DNA from: an uncultured Clostridia bacterium
Lineage (GTDB): Bacteria > Bacillota > Clostridia > TANB77 > CAG-508
DNA length: 64,000 nt
Direction: 5' to 3'
Assembly (NCBI GenBank): GCA_944388805.1
Contig: CALXKE010000002.1
Coordinates: 1-64,000, forward strand
Shown one piece after another: positions 34,343 through 43,140 of this stretch. The notes under the pieces were generated by a model that saw nothing but the letters and a program-made list of their open reading frames with translations, did not search any database and was not told the origin of the DNA. Position 1 is the first letter of the stretch. Every line of letters starts with the position of its first letter. Made by a program: the position numbers and the translations under genes.

Positions 34343-34915
34343 TTATTTATTCATAAATTTCTTTCCGCTACTCCATGCTTGTCCTACTTTTTCTCCAATT
34401 TTGTAATATCCGTTTTGATATTGGTCAAATACAAAAGCATTAATTTTCGTAGGGTCTACTTTTCCATTTTCATCTAAAACTTTTTCATCTGCTACAACAT
34501 TTACGATTTCTCCTAAAACTCTGAAACCATAAGATTCATGTTGTAATTCTGCTACTTTACATTCCAATGTAATTGGATATTCTTCAATAATTGGTGCACC
34601 TACTCTTGTACTTTTTATAGCATGCATTCCTGTTCTTTCAAATTTATCTTCCATTGTGTTTCCTGATGCTGTTCCAAAAAAGTCTGATTCTTCTAGATGA
34701 TCTACATCTGCTATACTTAATGTAAAGGCTTTTCTTTCTTTTATATTTTTAGCTGTTTTATGGCTTTCTGTAATATTTAACGCTACCATATTATTGTCAC
34801 AAATACCTCCCCAAGCCATGTTCATAACATCTACCTTATCATTTTCTCCATATGTTGCAATCATTAACACTGGCATAGGAAATACATAAGGTTTTACTCC
34901 TAAATCTTTTTTCAT
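34343..34915 (-). CDS. Flavin reductase-family FMN-binding split-barrel protein
   Basis: 190 residues. Ala-Trp-Gly-Gly near residue 34, Asn-Ile-Thr-Glu-Ser-His-Lys-Thr-Ala-Lys-Asn-Ile near 48 and Phe-Gly-Thr-Ala-Ser-Gly near 75 are typical for the FMN-binding flavoredoxin group, which shuttles electrons through bound FMN. AGGAG precedes the ATG. In the leader a small GAGCA/TGCTC hairpin (34935-34949) lies just before the ribosome site, as in front of the gene at 39710. A second paralog is at 45834-46373. Confidence 0.85.
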   Translation of the reverse strand: MKKDLGVKPYVFPMPVLMIATYGENDKVDVMNMAWGGICDNNMVALNITESHKTAKNIKERKAFTLSIADVDHLEESDFFGTASGNTMEDKFERTGMHAIKSTRVGAPIIEEYPITLECKVAELQHESYGFRVLGEIVNVVADEKVLDENGKVDPTKINAFVFDQYQNGYYKIGEKVGQAWSSGKKFMNK

Positions 34916-34934
34916 AGAAAATTCCTCCCATCTT

Positions 34935-34949
34935 GAGCAATTTATGCTC
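34935..34949 (-). promoter_or_regulatory. Small leader hairpin before a ribosome site
   Basis: GAGCA (34935-34939) pairs with TGCTC (34945-34949), about 10 bases upstream of GGGAGG. A similar hairpin (GAGCAATTTGCTC, 39725-39737) precedes the 578-residue protein gene. Confidence 0.35.
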
Positions 34950-35068
34950 TATAAAATTTAGCAATCCCCTTTTATTATTTGCTTATATCTTATCATGTAT
35001 TCTTTTATCTTACAATGAAAATATAGTTTATATTACATATTTTTCTCCTATATTTCTTTTTAAAATAT

Positions 35069-35912
35069 CTATTGCTTGATTATGTCTTTCACTTTCTTAT
35101 TTTCTTTTTCTAATTGTTTTAAACTCTTTTCAGGTGTGGGTAAATCTTCTGGCATTGTTCCGACCTGCTTCTTTAATAGCTTTTCTAACTATTTTTCCAA
35201 TTTTATTATGAGTATCACAAGCTTTCTTTTCAGTATCAACTTTATCTCTTTTTAATCTTGATTCAGTTTGTGTAATACGAAAAAGATTTGCTGCAAGTTC
35301 CTCACTCCCCATATTATCTAAAATGTCTTCTCTATATCTTAATCCTTTTCTTTTAGCAATATCATCAGCTGTTTCTCCATTGTATAAACCTTTATATCCA
35401 GAATTATGAAATTTATCAAAATTTTTAACACCTGCGTTTTTTGCTGTTTGATTAAGCGAATAATTACCTTTTCTTGTCAAATCTCTTTGGTAAAATCTTT
35501 TTTCATCTTCTGTTAATAAACTATATTCTTTTTCACTTATCTCTTGTTTTCTCGTTTGAATTGCAAAATATGTTTGTGCTAAAGCAATTACTTTTTTTCT
35601 TGTATCACCATTTTGTGCTATTAAATAACATGCATAACGGGTTAGCTTATAATCCTCAATAAATTCTTCTTTTCCCTTACCAGAAATTATTGGCTTCCTG
35701 ACATCAAGAAAGCAATCTTTTACCGAAATTTCGCTATTTTCACATGCTATTATAGCTTTTTCAATAACTTTCCTAAAATTTTCCCATTTTGCATATTGTA
35801 AAACAGTCATAAGTTCTCTTGCATACCAATATTCGATTCCATTCTCATTAATGTGTTTGATATCTTCAAAAGTATGATTATCATATGTTTCTTTTCTTTC
35901 TAATTGATTCAT
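35069..35912 (-). CDS. dinD: DNA damage-inducible protein D (DinD) with +1 frameshift at CGG
   Basis: The main frame gives about 260 residues of DinD: an N-terminal BRO-like domain (Tyr-Trp-Tyr-Ala-Arg-Glu-Leu, Trp-Glu-Asn-Phe) and the DinD core (Leu-Thr-Arg-Tyr-Ala-Cys-Tyr-Leu-Ile-Ala-Gln-Asn-Gly-Asp). Frame 0 stops soon after codon 251, which is CGG (35160-35162) in GGT CGG AAC. Skipping its C continues with Gly-Thr-Met-Pro-Glu-Asp-Leu-Pro-Thr-Pro-Glu-Lys-Ser, exactly the conserved DinD C-terminus, ending at TAG 35069-35071. The 844-nt span is one base over a multiple of three. DinD modulates the RecA/SOS response. ATG at 35912 is best spaced from GGAG. A TTGGAA-17-TATAAT promoter lies upstream. 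No LexA box was recognised. Confidence 0.85.
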
Positions 35913-36034
35913 ATTCATCATCTCCTTTTTGATTATTGGCATTATATTATAGCTCTTTACAAATTCCAATACTTTCGCAAAAATTTGTTTGATATTTTTA
36001 CAAAAAAATTACTCCACTTTCGTGAAGTATAGAT

Positions 36035-36117
36035 TGGTACCGATGGTGGGACTCGAACCCACATGGTTTCCCGCTGGATTTTGAGTCCAGTGCGTCTACC
36101 AATTCCGCCACATCGGC
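36035..36117 (-). tRNA. tRNA-Leu (anticodon CAA)
   Basis: On the minus strand the acceptor arm GCCGATG pairs with CATCGGT, and the 3' CCA is encoded. The anticodon stem CTGGA/TCCAG encloses CTCAAAA, giving anticodon CAA (reads UUG). A class II variable arm of the Leu type lies between the anticodon stem and the GTTCGAGTC T loop. Length 83 nt including CCA. Confidence 0.95.
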
Positions 36118-36198
36118 ATTAAAAATATGTACTAATATATATTAGCACATATCTTAGAAAAAGTCTAGAAAAATTTCAACTTTTTTTAAAGTTTCATT

Positions 36199-36206
36199 TA
36201 TACAAT
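36199..36206. repeat. 8-bp target-site duplication, left copy
   Basis: TATACAAT directly abuts the left terminal inverted repeat. The same octamer abuts the right end at 36437-36444. Confidence 0.75.
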
Positions 36207-36436
36207 GTTACAGTTCAGACCTTCCCCACTAAGAGGAACGATATGGTAGATTTTTAAATATTCGAATGCGACCGGAGTCGTTTTAGAAATTCTTATAGCT
36301 AAGTCGTAAAGGGTCCTGTTTCCGGGTATCGTTACGATTTAGATATTAGAATTTCTTAAACGGAAATCGGAGGGTAGCCGAGAACTTTAAAATCTACCAT
36401 ATCGTTCCTCTTAGTGGGGAAGGTCTGAACTGTAAC
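36207..36436. mobile_element. 230-bp MITE-like element with 48-bp perfect terminal inverted repeats
   Basis: The left arm begins GTTACAGTTCAGACC and matches the right arm's complement for 48 bases without mismatch. The element is flanked by TATACAAT on both sides. The interior is richer in G+C and contains nested stems: AGAAATTCT/AGAATTTCT, a CGAC/GTCG hairpin and TCGG/CCGA. It has no coding capacity. The right end overlaps the first base of the lysozyme's stop triplet, so insertion may have set or altered the protein's last residues. An 8-bp duplication fits IS256/Mutator-like or ISL3-like transposases acting in trans; no transposase gene is in the window. Confidence 0.85.
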
Positions 36437-37689
36437 TATACAATTTTAATAGTTTGCCCTGGATAGATTAAATTTGGATTTTCTATATCATTATATTGTA
36501 AAATTTCATTTAAAGTAATTCCAAATCTTCTAGCAATTCCATTTAAAGTATCTCCTTCTCTTACAACATAATATACTTGAATAGAATTATCTACTGGAGC
36601 TAAATCTGTCACATCACTTTCTGTAATTCTTAATTTTTGTCCTGGATAAATTAAGTTTGGATTTTCTATATCATTTAATTCCACAATATGTTCTACGCTT
36701 ACATTATATACTCTTGCTATTTGAGATAAGGTATTTCCTCTTTGAACAGTATAAATAATATCTCCTGTTCCTCTTTCTTCATTCCCTGGTATTGTGGAAT
36801 TTGTAAGAATTCTTAGTTTTTCTCCTGGATAAATTAAATCTGGATTTTGTATATTGTTAATATCTACTAATTCTTGTACAGTTGTACCATACCTTCTTGC
36901 AATAGCACTTAAGGTATCTCCACTTTGTACAGTATATTCTACATTTTCTGTATTACTTGGAGTTGTATTTCCACTATTATTTGCAATTTCAGAAGTTTCA
37001 TCTAAAAAGATTTCTTCTGTATATAAATCTCTATCTACACTGCCATTAATTCCATTTACTCTACCTCTATCTGTGTATTGAATACCAATATATGTATTCC
37101 AACTGGTTTCTATATTAATAAGATTATTCCTATCTTCATAATAAGCAATCCATAAATCATAATCTTCTGCTAGATTTGTATCAAATGTATTTATTGCATT
37201 TGATAAATCACTATACAAAATGACCTCTTTATTCGTCAGCTCCTCTACACGTTGCATAAAAGTTCTAGCAATATTATTGATTTCTTCTCTTCCCACACCT
37301 CCAAAAGTTTCATAGTCTAATACCAATTTGCAATTTGGTGTTTTCCCAGAAATGACAGATACAAAAAAGTTAGCTTCCTCTTCTGCCTCTTCTGTATTCG
37401 TCGCTGTTAAATAATGATAAAATCCTACGCGCAATCCATTTGCTTTTGCATTTTCATAATTGATATCAAAATAGGCATCTTTTATATTGTTTCCTTGACT
37501 TGCCTTTATGTATACAACCTGTATTCCAGCATCTCTTACTTCTGCATAATTGATATATCCTTGCCAATTACTAACATCAATTCCTTGATAACTTAAACTT
37601 GATGCAGGTGTTAATGCATATGTATGATTTATCTGTATGCAAAATACAAAAATAAATATGACAATCCCTGTCAAAAACTTTTTCAGCAT
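36436..37689 (-). CDS. Secreted GH25 lysozyme with three LysM domains
   Basis: 417 residues. A signal peptide (about 1-26) precedes a GH25 muramidase domain: [16 protein letters not shown], then Val-Leu-Asp-Tyr-Glu holding the catalytic Asp/Glu pair. Three LysM repeats follow (about residues 248-290, 312-355, 370-417), each with Tyr-x-Val-x-x-Gly-Asp/Asn-Thr-Leu and Asn-Pro-Asp/Asn-Leu-Ile-Tyr-Pro-Gly. It cleaves peptidoglycan glycan strands and binds the wall through LysM. GGAGG precedes the ATG. A mobile element lies directly at its 3' end. Confidence 0.93.
   Translation of the reverse strand: MLKKFLTGIVIFIFVFCIQINHTYALTPASSLSYQGIDVSNWQGYINYAEVRDAGIQVVYIKASQGNNIKDAYFDINYENAKANGLRVGFYHYLTATNTEEAEEEANFFVSVISGKTPNCKLVLDYETFGGVGREEINNIARTFMQRVEELTNKEVILYSDLSNAINTFDTNLAEDYDLWIAYYEDRNNLINIETSWNTYIGIQYTDRGRVNGINGSVDRDLYTEEIFLDETSEIANNSGNTTPSNTENVEYTVQSGDTLSAIARRYGTTVQELVDINNIQNPDLIYPGEKLRILTNSTIPGNEERGTGDIIYTVQRGNTLSQIARVYNVSVEHIVELNDIENPNLIYPGQKLRITESDVTDLAPVDNSIQVYYVVREGDTLNGIARRFGITLNEILQYNDIENPNLIYPGQTIKIV
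36437..36444. repeat. 8-bp target-site duplication, right copy
   Basis: TATACAAT immediately follows the right inverted repeat and lies within the final codons of the lysozyme gene. Confidence 0.75.
37437..37444. other. No separate feature; see the right duplication at 36437-36444
   Basis: This entry only guards against misreading: the right target duplication is at 36437-36444, inside the last codons of the lysozyme gene, and nothing special is seen at this position. Confidence 0.1.
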
Positions 37690-37858
37690 AACTTCCTCCT
37701 TATTCTTTTTATTGTATATTATGTTTTAGAGAAAGTTTTGTTAAAGAAGAAAACGAATGATTAATTTTTTTGTATAACATTATTTTATCAAATAGGAAAA
37801 ATCCATTTTTTCTATTTAAGAACAAAGCATGAAACCATATAAATTATACCTAATATAT

Positions 37859-37902
37859 GAAAAAACTGAAACAAAAAACTTTGAGAGTTTTCTGCTTCAG
37901 CT
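37859..37902 (-). terminator. Terminator downstream of the 574-residue surface protein gene
   Basis: CTGAAACAAAAAACT (37866-37880) pairs with AGTTTTCTGCTTCAG (37886-37900) with one G-U/mismatch position, and the minus strand continues TTTTTTC. Confidence 0.8.
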
Positions 37903-37951
37903 TTTGATATTCAACAACTAATAATTCTACTTCTAATCTAAATAACCTTTG

Positions 37952-37982
37952 CGGGAAATTTGAGTCCGTCCCCAAAATCCCG
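37952..37982. repeat. REP-like unit with GAGTCCGTCCCC core
   Basis: CGGGA...TCCCG closes a short hairpin around GAGTCCGTCCCCAAAATCCC. The same core occurs twice in inverted orientation at 58712-58889 and again, in shorter form, at 58891-58910. Confidence 0.7.
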
Positions 37983-37985
37983 ATT

Positions 37986-39710
37986 TTAACGTTTATTAAT
38001 AACTGCCCTATAAATTAATCCTGTATTACTATCTTTTTCAAATTCCACTCTATAAGCATCATCTACATTAATGCTACTTTTTAAGTATGTTATATTTTGC
38101 TCTGTCACTTCATATTCTTCACCATCAAAATTTATTTCTTCTATTTGATTATTTCCTTCTGTCTCATTATTATTTTGAATGGTTGTTAGTAATCCTTTTA
38201 CCGTAGCGCCTTTTGTATTTGTACTTTGATATAATTCAAATTTTGCATTAAATGTATTGACAGCTTGTTCATCTATTTGTGCAGTTGCTTGATTTGTTGC
38301 TAAAAATGCTGGTATTAAATATTGAATTGGATTCTCATCTTCAGATACTCCTAATTCTTCCATTTTTACTTGGTTTACTTCTCCCATTCTTTCTTGTATA
38401 GCATTCATTAAATTCGTAACATATTCACTATCTTGGTCATTTAAGATAACTGCATTGTCTTCTGACAAGTCTTCTATGTCTACGCTATCCTTAAATTGTA
38501 CATTATTTGTCATACTGTATTTATTGTGACTAATTGTATTTTCTGAAGTATTGATTGAAGTTTCATTGGTTGATGATTCTTCTGGTTCTTCCACGATTTC
38601 TCCTGTATTATCTGGTGTATTGTCTGCTTTTTCTACTACATTAGTCTCTTCATACATTCCTTCTAGTGTTAATTCATATGTTTCAGTTACATTATCTGAG
38701 TTTAATCCAGAATATTTAGCTGTAAATATTGCACTTGTATCTTGTTCTGTTGTATTCAAAGATATAGTAAATGTCGTCACTTCTTGGCCGCTTTCTTCTT
38801 TATTCATTGTTAATGTATTTCCTGCACTTCCTATATCCACTCTACTAAGATTTCCTTCTGTAGCATATACAGTCATTTCTATATCATCATTAAGTGTTAA
38901 ATCATTAATATTTTCTATTAAGTCATCTATAGAATCTTCATCTAATTGTATATCGATTCCTACTCCTTGTAATATCTCATTTAGTTTATGCATTGTATTC
39001 GTATCTGTTTTTAATGCATTCAAGATTTGAACCAATATATTTTTCAATTCTTCTCCTGTTAATGTTAATCTATATCCTGTTAAATTTCCTTCTGTTAATG
39101 TAGAAAATTTACTATCATCTAATGCATTTAATATATTATCAAAATAGGTTGTTTTCAAACTTTGTATTTCTTCACTAGAAAACTCTAAATTTTGTAATTT
39201 TAATAGATTGTTTATATCTTCTAATCCAGAAATTTCTTCGTCATTTCTAACAGCCACAAAACTATTTCCAATATATTGTGTTTGAATTCCTGTTATATTA
39301 TTGGTTTTTCTATATGTTAATGGAAAATTGACACTATCTGAATAGTTAAGACTAATCTCTTTTTCTGATTTTGAATTGTTAGGATCTTCTTTTCCTGAAA
39401 AAGTAACATTAAGATTATTTGCCAATTTTAAATCATCTTCCATATTAGGAATAGATACTTCAAATGTTATCTCTCCATTATTTTCATAACTTGTACTGTT
39501 CTTTTTTTGGAAATATTGCATTAATTGATTTCCAATAAATCCGTCTTCACTCTGGACAATCTGTGAAGTATATTTGAAAAATAATTGTTTATTACTTTTA
39601 AACATATCTGTGAAAAAATACAAATATGCTATTCCTGCTATTAAAAGTAAAATAATAATTAATATAATAATTATGGTAATTCCTAATCCTCTACTTTTCT
39701 TTTGTTTCAT
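37986..39710 (-). CDS. Large membrane-anchored extracellular protein, unknown
   Basis: About 574 residues. One membrane helix near residues 12-35 after a basic start places the rest outside. The extracellular part is acidic, rich in Asn/Thr/Glu, and has a Ser/Thr/Glu-rich linker near 385-415, which divides it into two beta-containing modules. No known catalytic motif. Similar proteins occur in Clostridia without assigned roles. ATG at 39710 follows GGAGG. The leader holds a GAGCAATTTGCTC hairpin just before the ribosome site. Downstream are a REP unit and a terminator. Confidence 0.6.
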   Translation of the reverse strand: MKQKKSRGLGITIIIILIIILLLIAGIAYLYFFTDMFKSNKQLFFKYTSQIVQSEDGFIGNQLMQYFQKKNSTSYENNGEITFEVSIPNMEDDLKLANNLNVTFSGKEDPNNSKSEKEISLNYSDSVNFPLTYRKTNNITGIQTQYIGNSFVAVRNDEEISGLEDINNLLKLQNLEFSSEEIQSLKTTYFDNILNALDDSKFSTLTEGNLTGYRLTLTGEELKNILVQILNALKTDTNTMHKLNEILQGVGIDIQLDEDSIDDLIENINDLTLNDDIEMTVYATEGNLSRVDIGSAGNTLTMNKEESGQEVTTFTISLNTTEQDTSAIFTAKYSGLNSDNVTETYELTLEGMYEETNVVEKADNTPDNTGEIVEEPEESSTNETSINTSENTISHNKYSMTNNVQFKDSVDIEDLSEDNAVILNDQDSEYVTNLMNAIQERMGEVNQVKMEELGVSEDENPIQYLIPAFLATNQATAQIDEQAVNTFNAKFELYQSTNTKGATVKGLLTTIQNNNETEGNNQIEEINFDGEEYEVTEQNITYLKSSINVDDAYRVEFEKDSNTGLIYRAVINKR

Positions 39711-39756
39711 ATTTGCCTCCATTTGAGCAATTTGCTCTAAAATTTTTTTTATAGCA

Positions 39757-39799
39757 TAAATAGATAAATAACTGTATTCCTACTGTCATTTATCTATTT
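39757..39799 (-). terminator. Hairpin after the yebC-like gene
   Basis: AAATAGATAAAT (39758-39769) pairs with ATTTATCTATTT (39788-39799). The T-run is short. Confidence 0.55.
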
Positions 39800-39803
39800 T
39801 CCT

Positions 39804-40524
39804 TTATTCTTCCCAGTTATGATAAATATTTGAAACATCATCTAAATCTTCTAGGTTTTCAATTAATCTTTCCATTTTTTCTGTTCCTTTTTCATCTAAT
39901 TTTACTGTAGTTGTTGGTACCATTTGAACTTCTGCCTCTATAAATTCTAATCCTGCTTCTTCTAATTTTTCACGAACAGCTGTAAAATCTGCTGGATCTG
40001 TTGTAATTTCATATACTTCCTCTTCTGATGAGAAATCTTCTGCTCCTGCTTCTAATGCTAACATCATTAAATCATCTTCACTCATAGATGTTGCTTCTTT
40101 TTCAATAACAATAACACCTTTTTTATTAAACATATATGATACACAACCTGTTGTTCCTAAGTTTCCTCCTGCCTTGTCAAATACATGTCTTACATCTGCC
40201 GCTGTTCTATTTTTATTATCTGTTGATGCTTCTACAATAACAGCTACTCCGTTTGGTCCATATCCTTCATATGTAATTTCTTCATAATTTTCATTACTGG
40301 TTGATGCTTTTCTAATGGCATTGTTAATTGTATCATTTGGCATATTTGCTGCTTTACATTTTGCAATAACATTTTTTAATTTTGAATTTCCTGCAGGATC
40401 TGGTCCACCTTCTTTTACAGCAATTAGTAATTCTCTTCCTAATTTTGTAAATATTTTTCCTCTTGCTGCATCTGCTTTTCCTTTTTTGGCTTGTATGTTG
40501 TGCCATTTACTGTGTCCGGCTCAT
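39804..40524 (-). CDS. yebC: YebC/PmpR (TACO1) family protein with +1 frameshift at codon 3 (CGG)
   Basis: The full family protein of about 239 residues is encoded, but the ATG (40522-40524) is one base out of frame with it. Frame 0 reads ATG AGC CGG ACA CAG TAA. Skipping the C of CGG (40516-40518) gives [16 protein letters not shown], the standard YebC opening, and the frame then continues to 39804 with Asn-Met-Pro-Asn-Asp-Thr-Ile and Gly-Tyr-Gly-Pro-Asn-Gly-Val-Ala. In the correct frame the codon before Gly is preceded by a stop, so no other start can supply the N-terminus. GAAGGAGG is well placed before the ATG. YebC proteins are known as regulators and as ribosome-linked translation factors, so self-control through frameshifting is conceivable. 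Confidence 0.85.
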
Positions 40525-40942
40525 TTTTAATTCCTCCTTCTCAATTTTTTCAATATTTAAGCCATTTTTGGCTGTTCTATCATAAAACTATTTAGTGAAA
40601 TTTCTTTCTTGTTCTTTGCCCATTTATATAGAGTTTCGATGTTCTCTACCCAACAAATTGTGCCAAAATCGTGCCAAAACTGTATCAAAAATTTCACATT
40701 GTTTTTTATGTAAATAGATCATTTTGTTGTTAAATTTATCCAATTTTTTAACAACACCACAAGTATTTTATCATATTTTTTTTATTTTGTGTAGTATTTT
40801 TTATAAATATTTTTTGTGCTTTATTCTTGAAATCGCGTATAATCCCCACCATTAATATATCACCTATTTTTCATGCTGTCATTTAGCAACCACATATAAA
40901 AAAAATCACTCTGTACTGTAATAGTACAGAATAATTTTCACT
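40525..40942. other. Non-coding stretch upstream of yebC
   Basis: It contains the yebC leader with GAAGGAGG, two near copies of GTGCCAAAA (about 40660-40680) and a long A+T-rich segment. No ORF, tRNA or riboswitch was recognised. The right end holds the permease terminator at 40897-40938. Confidence 0.5.
40897..40938 (-). terminator. Terminator of the permease gene
   Basis: TCTGTACTG and CAGTACAGA-like arms (40910-40931) around TAAT, followed on the minus strand by TGATTTTTTTT. Confidence 0.8.
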
Positions 40943-41854
40943 TTACACTGTTATCCCTACTAAATCTATTAACAATCCCGATAATAAGGCAAATAAAATA
41001 ACATACACTAAATAAATTATAAAATGTTTAATTCCTAAAACTATTTTTAATGCTCCTAAATTTGTTATTTTAGTTGCTGGTCCAGTTATCATAAACGCTG
41101 TTCCTGCTCCCATACTCATTCCAGAATGTAGCCATTCATTAAGAAGTGGTATTGTTCCTCCACCACAAACATAAACTGGTACTCCTAATGTTGCAGCCAT
41201 TAATAGTCCAAAGCCTTCATTGTTTATGAATAAACCAGCAAAAGCCTCTTGTGGTACATACATTTGAAATAAAACTGTGATTATAATACCTAAAAGAAAA
41301 TATAATCCCGTTGCTTTTATGTTTCTTCCAATATTTTTTAATAATCTTTTTAACATATTTGGATCTGTATCCTTGCTTTTCTTTTCTTCAAATCCTTCAA
41401 AATTGAAAAAATTTTTATTTTTATAAAATATCCTTACTAGCACTCCTGCTAAAAATCCACCTAAAATGCTCACATTTAATCTTATCAGGAGTGCTGTATT
41501 ACCAAGTGCTGCACTATAAATTAATAACTGAGGATTTAATAAAATTGAACTCATCATAAATGCTGCTAACCAATCATCTTCCATTCCATTTTTTGAAAAT
41601 GATGCCGCAATTGGAATTGTTCCATACATACAAAGTGGGGAAAGTATTCCAAGCACGCTAGCAATAAAAGTCCCTATAAGCCCCAAATTCTTATCTTTTA
41701 TTTTCATAAACAATTTATGTATTTTATCTTTTGCAAATACTGATATGATTGAACCTATTACAATTCCTATAATCCAATATATAAATATCTGCCTGAATTG
41801 AATGTCAAAATAATACCAGAAATATATTAATTGACTTTTAATCCATTCCCACAT
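40943..41854 (-). CDS. Permease of the ArsP/DUF318 family
   Basis: 303 residues with about eight membrane helices. The two family repeats show Pro-Leu-Cys-Met-Tyr-Gly-Thr-Ile-Pro-Ile near residue 75 and Gly-Val-Pro-Val-Tyr-Val-Cys-Gly-Gly-Gly-Thr-Ile-Pro-Leu-Leu near 230; the paired Cys residues recall the metal(loid)-linked Cys of ArsP-like carriers. Substrate may be organoarsenical, another metalloid or a thiol compound; not decidable. No ArsR-type regulator is adjacent. The start follows GGTGAACTAG. It is about 90 bases after the DUF362 gene on the same strand and may be co-transcribed with it. Confidence 0.8.
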   Translation of the reverse strand: MWEWIKSQLIYFWYYFDIQFRQIFIYWIIGIVIGSIISVFAKDKIHKLFMKIKDKNLGLIGTFIASVLGILSPLCMYGTIPIAASFSKNGMEDDWLAAFMMSSILLNPQLLIYSAALGNTALLIRLNVSILGGFLAGVLVRIFYKNKNFFNFEGFEEKKSKDTDPNMLKRLLKNIGRNIKATGLYFLLGIIITVLFQMYVPQEAFAGLFINNEGFGLLMAATLGVPVYVCGGGTIPLLNEWLHSGMSMGAGTAFMITGPATKITNLGALKIVLGIKHFIIYLVYVILFALLSGLLIDLVGITV

Positions 41855-41946
41855 CTAGTTCACCAACTTCTTTTTTGTTATCTTGTTCATTTGGCAATAA
41901 ATTCTTGCCTTCGCATATATCATCTAAAATAATTCTATCTTCATCT

Positions 41947-42993
41947 TTATCTTGCATCTATATTTACAATTTCATAATTCAAATTACCAAGACCTATTTC
42001 TGCTCCATATTCAAGTGTATGTACTCCATTTCTTGATTCCATTCTTTGTACTAAAGATTCTCCATCTTCTGCCTCATATACTAAATCTACACATGCTTTA
42101 TCTAGTGCTACTGGATCAGTTGATGCTAAAATTCCTATATCATGCATATCAGGCTCTGCTGGATTTGAATCACAATCACAATCTACAGACAAATTATTCA
42201 TAACACTTATATATACAATATTATCTCCTTTATCTGCTGCTACTGCTGAAGCTGCTTCTGCCATTGATTCTAAAAAGTCATCTTGTGATGCTCCTCCAAA
42301 TCCTGATGTTCTTGTACCAGCACTATGGATTAAACTTTTCCCATTTGATGAAGCAAATCCTATTGAAATATTTTTAACTGCTCCACCTAGTCCTGCCATT
42401 GCATGTCCTTTAAAATGTGATAATACAATTACAGAATCAAAATTTTGATAATGTGAACCAACCATATCATATTCTAAATGCTTACCATTTGGAACATCTA
42501 AATTTACAGAACCTTCTTCATCTAAAATATCTACATTTGCAATTCTAGTAAATCCATGTTCTTCTGCTACTCTTTTATGTGCTGCAGTACTACTTCTCGA
42601 ACCACCATAAGCTGTATTACATTCTACAATTGTTCCATTTACACTTTGAACCAGTTCTTTTATAAGGTCCGGAGAAAGATAATAGTTTCCTCCAGCCTCT
42701 CCTGTTGACAATTTAACTGCCACATTTCCTTGTGGTTCAAATTGTAAACTATTATATATATTCATAAGTCCTCTTGAACTAATATCACTTGTAAAATATA
42801 CGGTTGAATAATCTACGCTATCTGCAACTTCTTGGTTTCCTTGATTCAAGTTTTCTATATTATTAATATTTGTATTAACATGCGTATTACTACTTGCTGT
42901 TTGGTTATTACTTCGATTTACTACATTAACAATTATTATATTTGCAATAATTATGATTGCTATTATAGCCAAAATAATCATAACTTTTTTCAT
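41947..42993 (-). CDS. DUF362-domain protein, membrane anchored
   Basis: 348 residues. One N-terminal helix (about 4-27), a Asn/Thr-rich linker, then a DUF362 domain from about residue 65: Val-Tyr-Phe-Thr-Ser-Asp, Ala-Val-Lys-Leu-Ser-Thr-Gly-Glu, Asn-Thr-Ala-Tyr-Gly-Gly-Ser-Arg, and Leu-Ser-His-Phe-Lys-Gly-His near 195. The usual ferredoxin part is absent; only a Asp-Cys-Asp-Cys-Asp segment remains. DUF362 proteins often accompany flavodoxins and iron-sulfur proteins; activity unknown. AAAGGGA precedes the ATG. Confidence 0.8.
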   Translation of the reverse strand: MKKVMIILAIIAIIIIANIIIVNVVNRSNNQTASSNTHVNTNINNIENLNQGNQEVADSVDYSTVYFTSDISSRGLMNIYNSLQFEPQGNVAVKLSTGEAGGNYYLSPDLIKELVQSVNGTIVECNTAYGGSRSSTAAHKRVAEEHGFTRIANVDILDEEGSVNLDVPNGKHLEYDMVGSHYQNFDSVIVLSHFKGHAMAGLGGAVKNISIGFASSNGKSLIHSAGTRTSGFGGASQDDFLESMAEAASAVAADKGDNIVYISVMNNLSVDCDCDSNPAEPDMHDIGILASTDPVALDKACVDLVYEAEDGESLVQRMESRNGVHTLEYGAEIGLGNLNYEIVNIDAR

Positions 42994-43039
42994 ACTTTTA
43001 TAATCCCTTTCTCTTTTTCTATTTACTAAGTTGGAAAAG

Positions 43040-43140
43040 AATTGTGGCTTTGGCTAGGCAAACGAGCAAGAAAGTCAGAGGCGTACTATGTGTACGTTGA
43101 TGACTTTCGAAGTGATGTTTAACAACGCCAAAACGCAATT
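43040..43140. repeat. About 100-bp imperfect palindrome
   Basis: AATTGTGGCTTTGGC at the left end pairs imperfectly with GCCAAAACGCAATT at the right end. Inside, GAAAGTCA (43070-43077) pairs with TGACTTTC (43101-43108) and CGTAC with GTACG at the tip. It lies after the monooxygenase gene and overlaps its stop codon. It may end the long redox operon or be a dispersed hairpin element. Confidence 0.6.

Noticed and set aside
40650..40700. Direct repeats GTGCCAAAA as a phage attachment site or integrase tail
   Set aside because: Two imperfect 9-mers only, no integrase frame, no matching copy elsewhere in the window.
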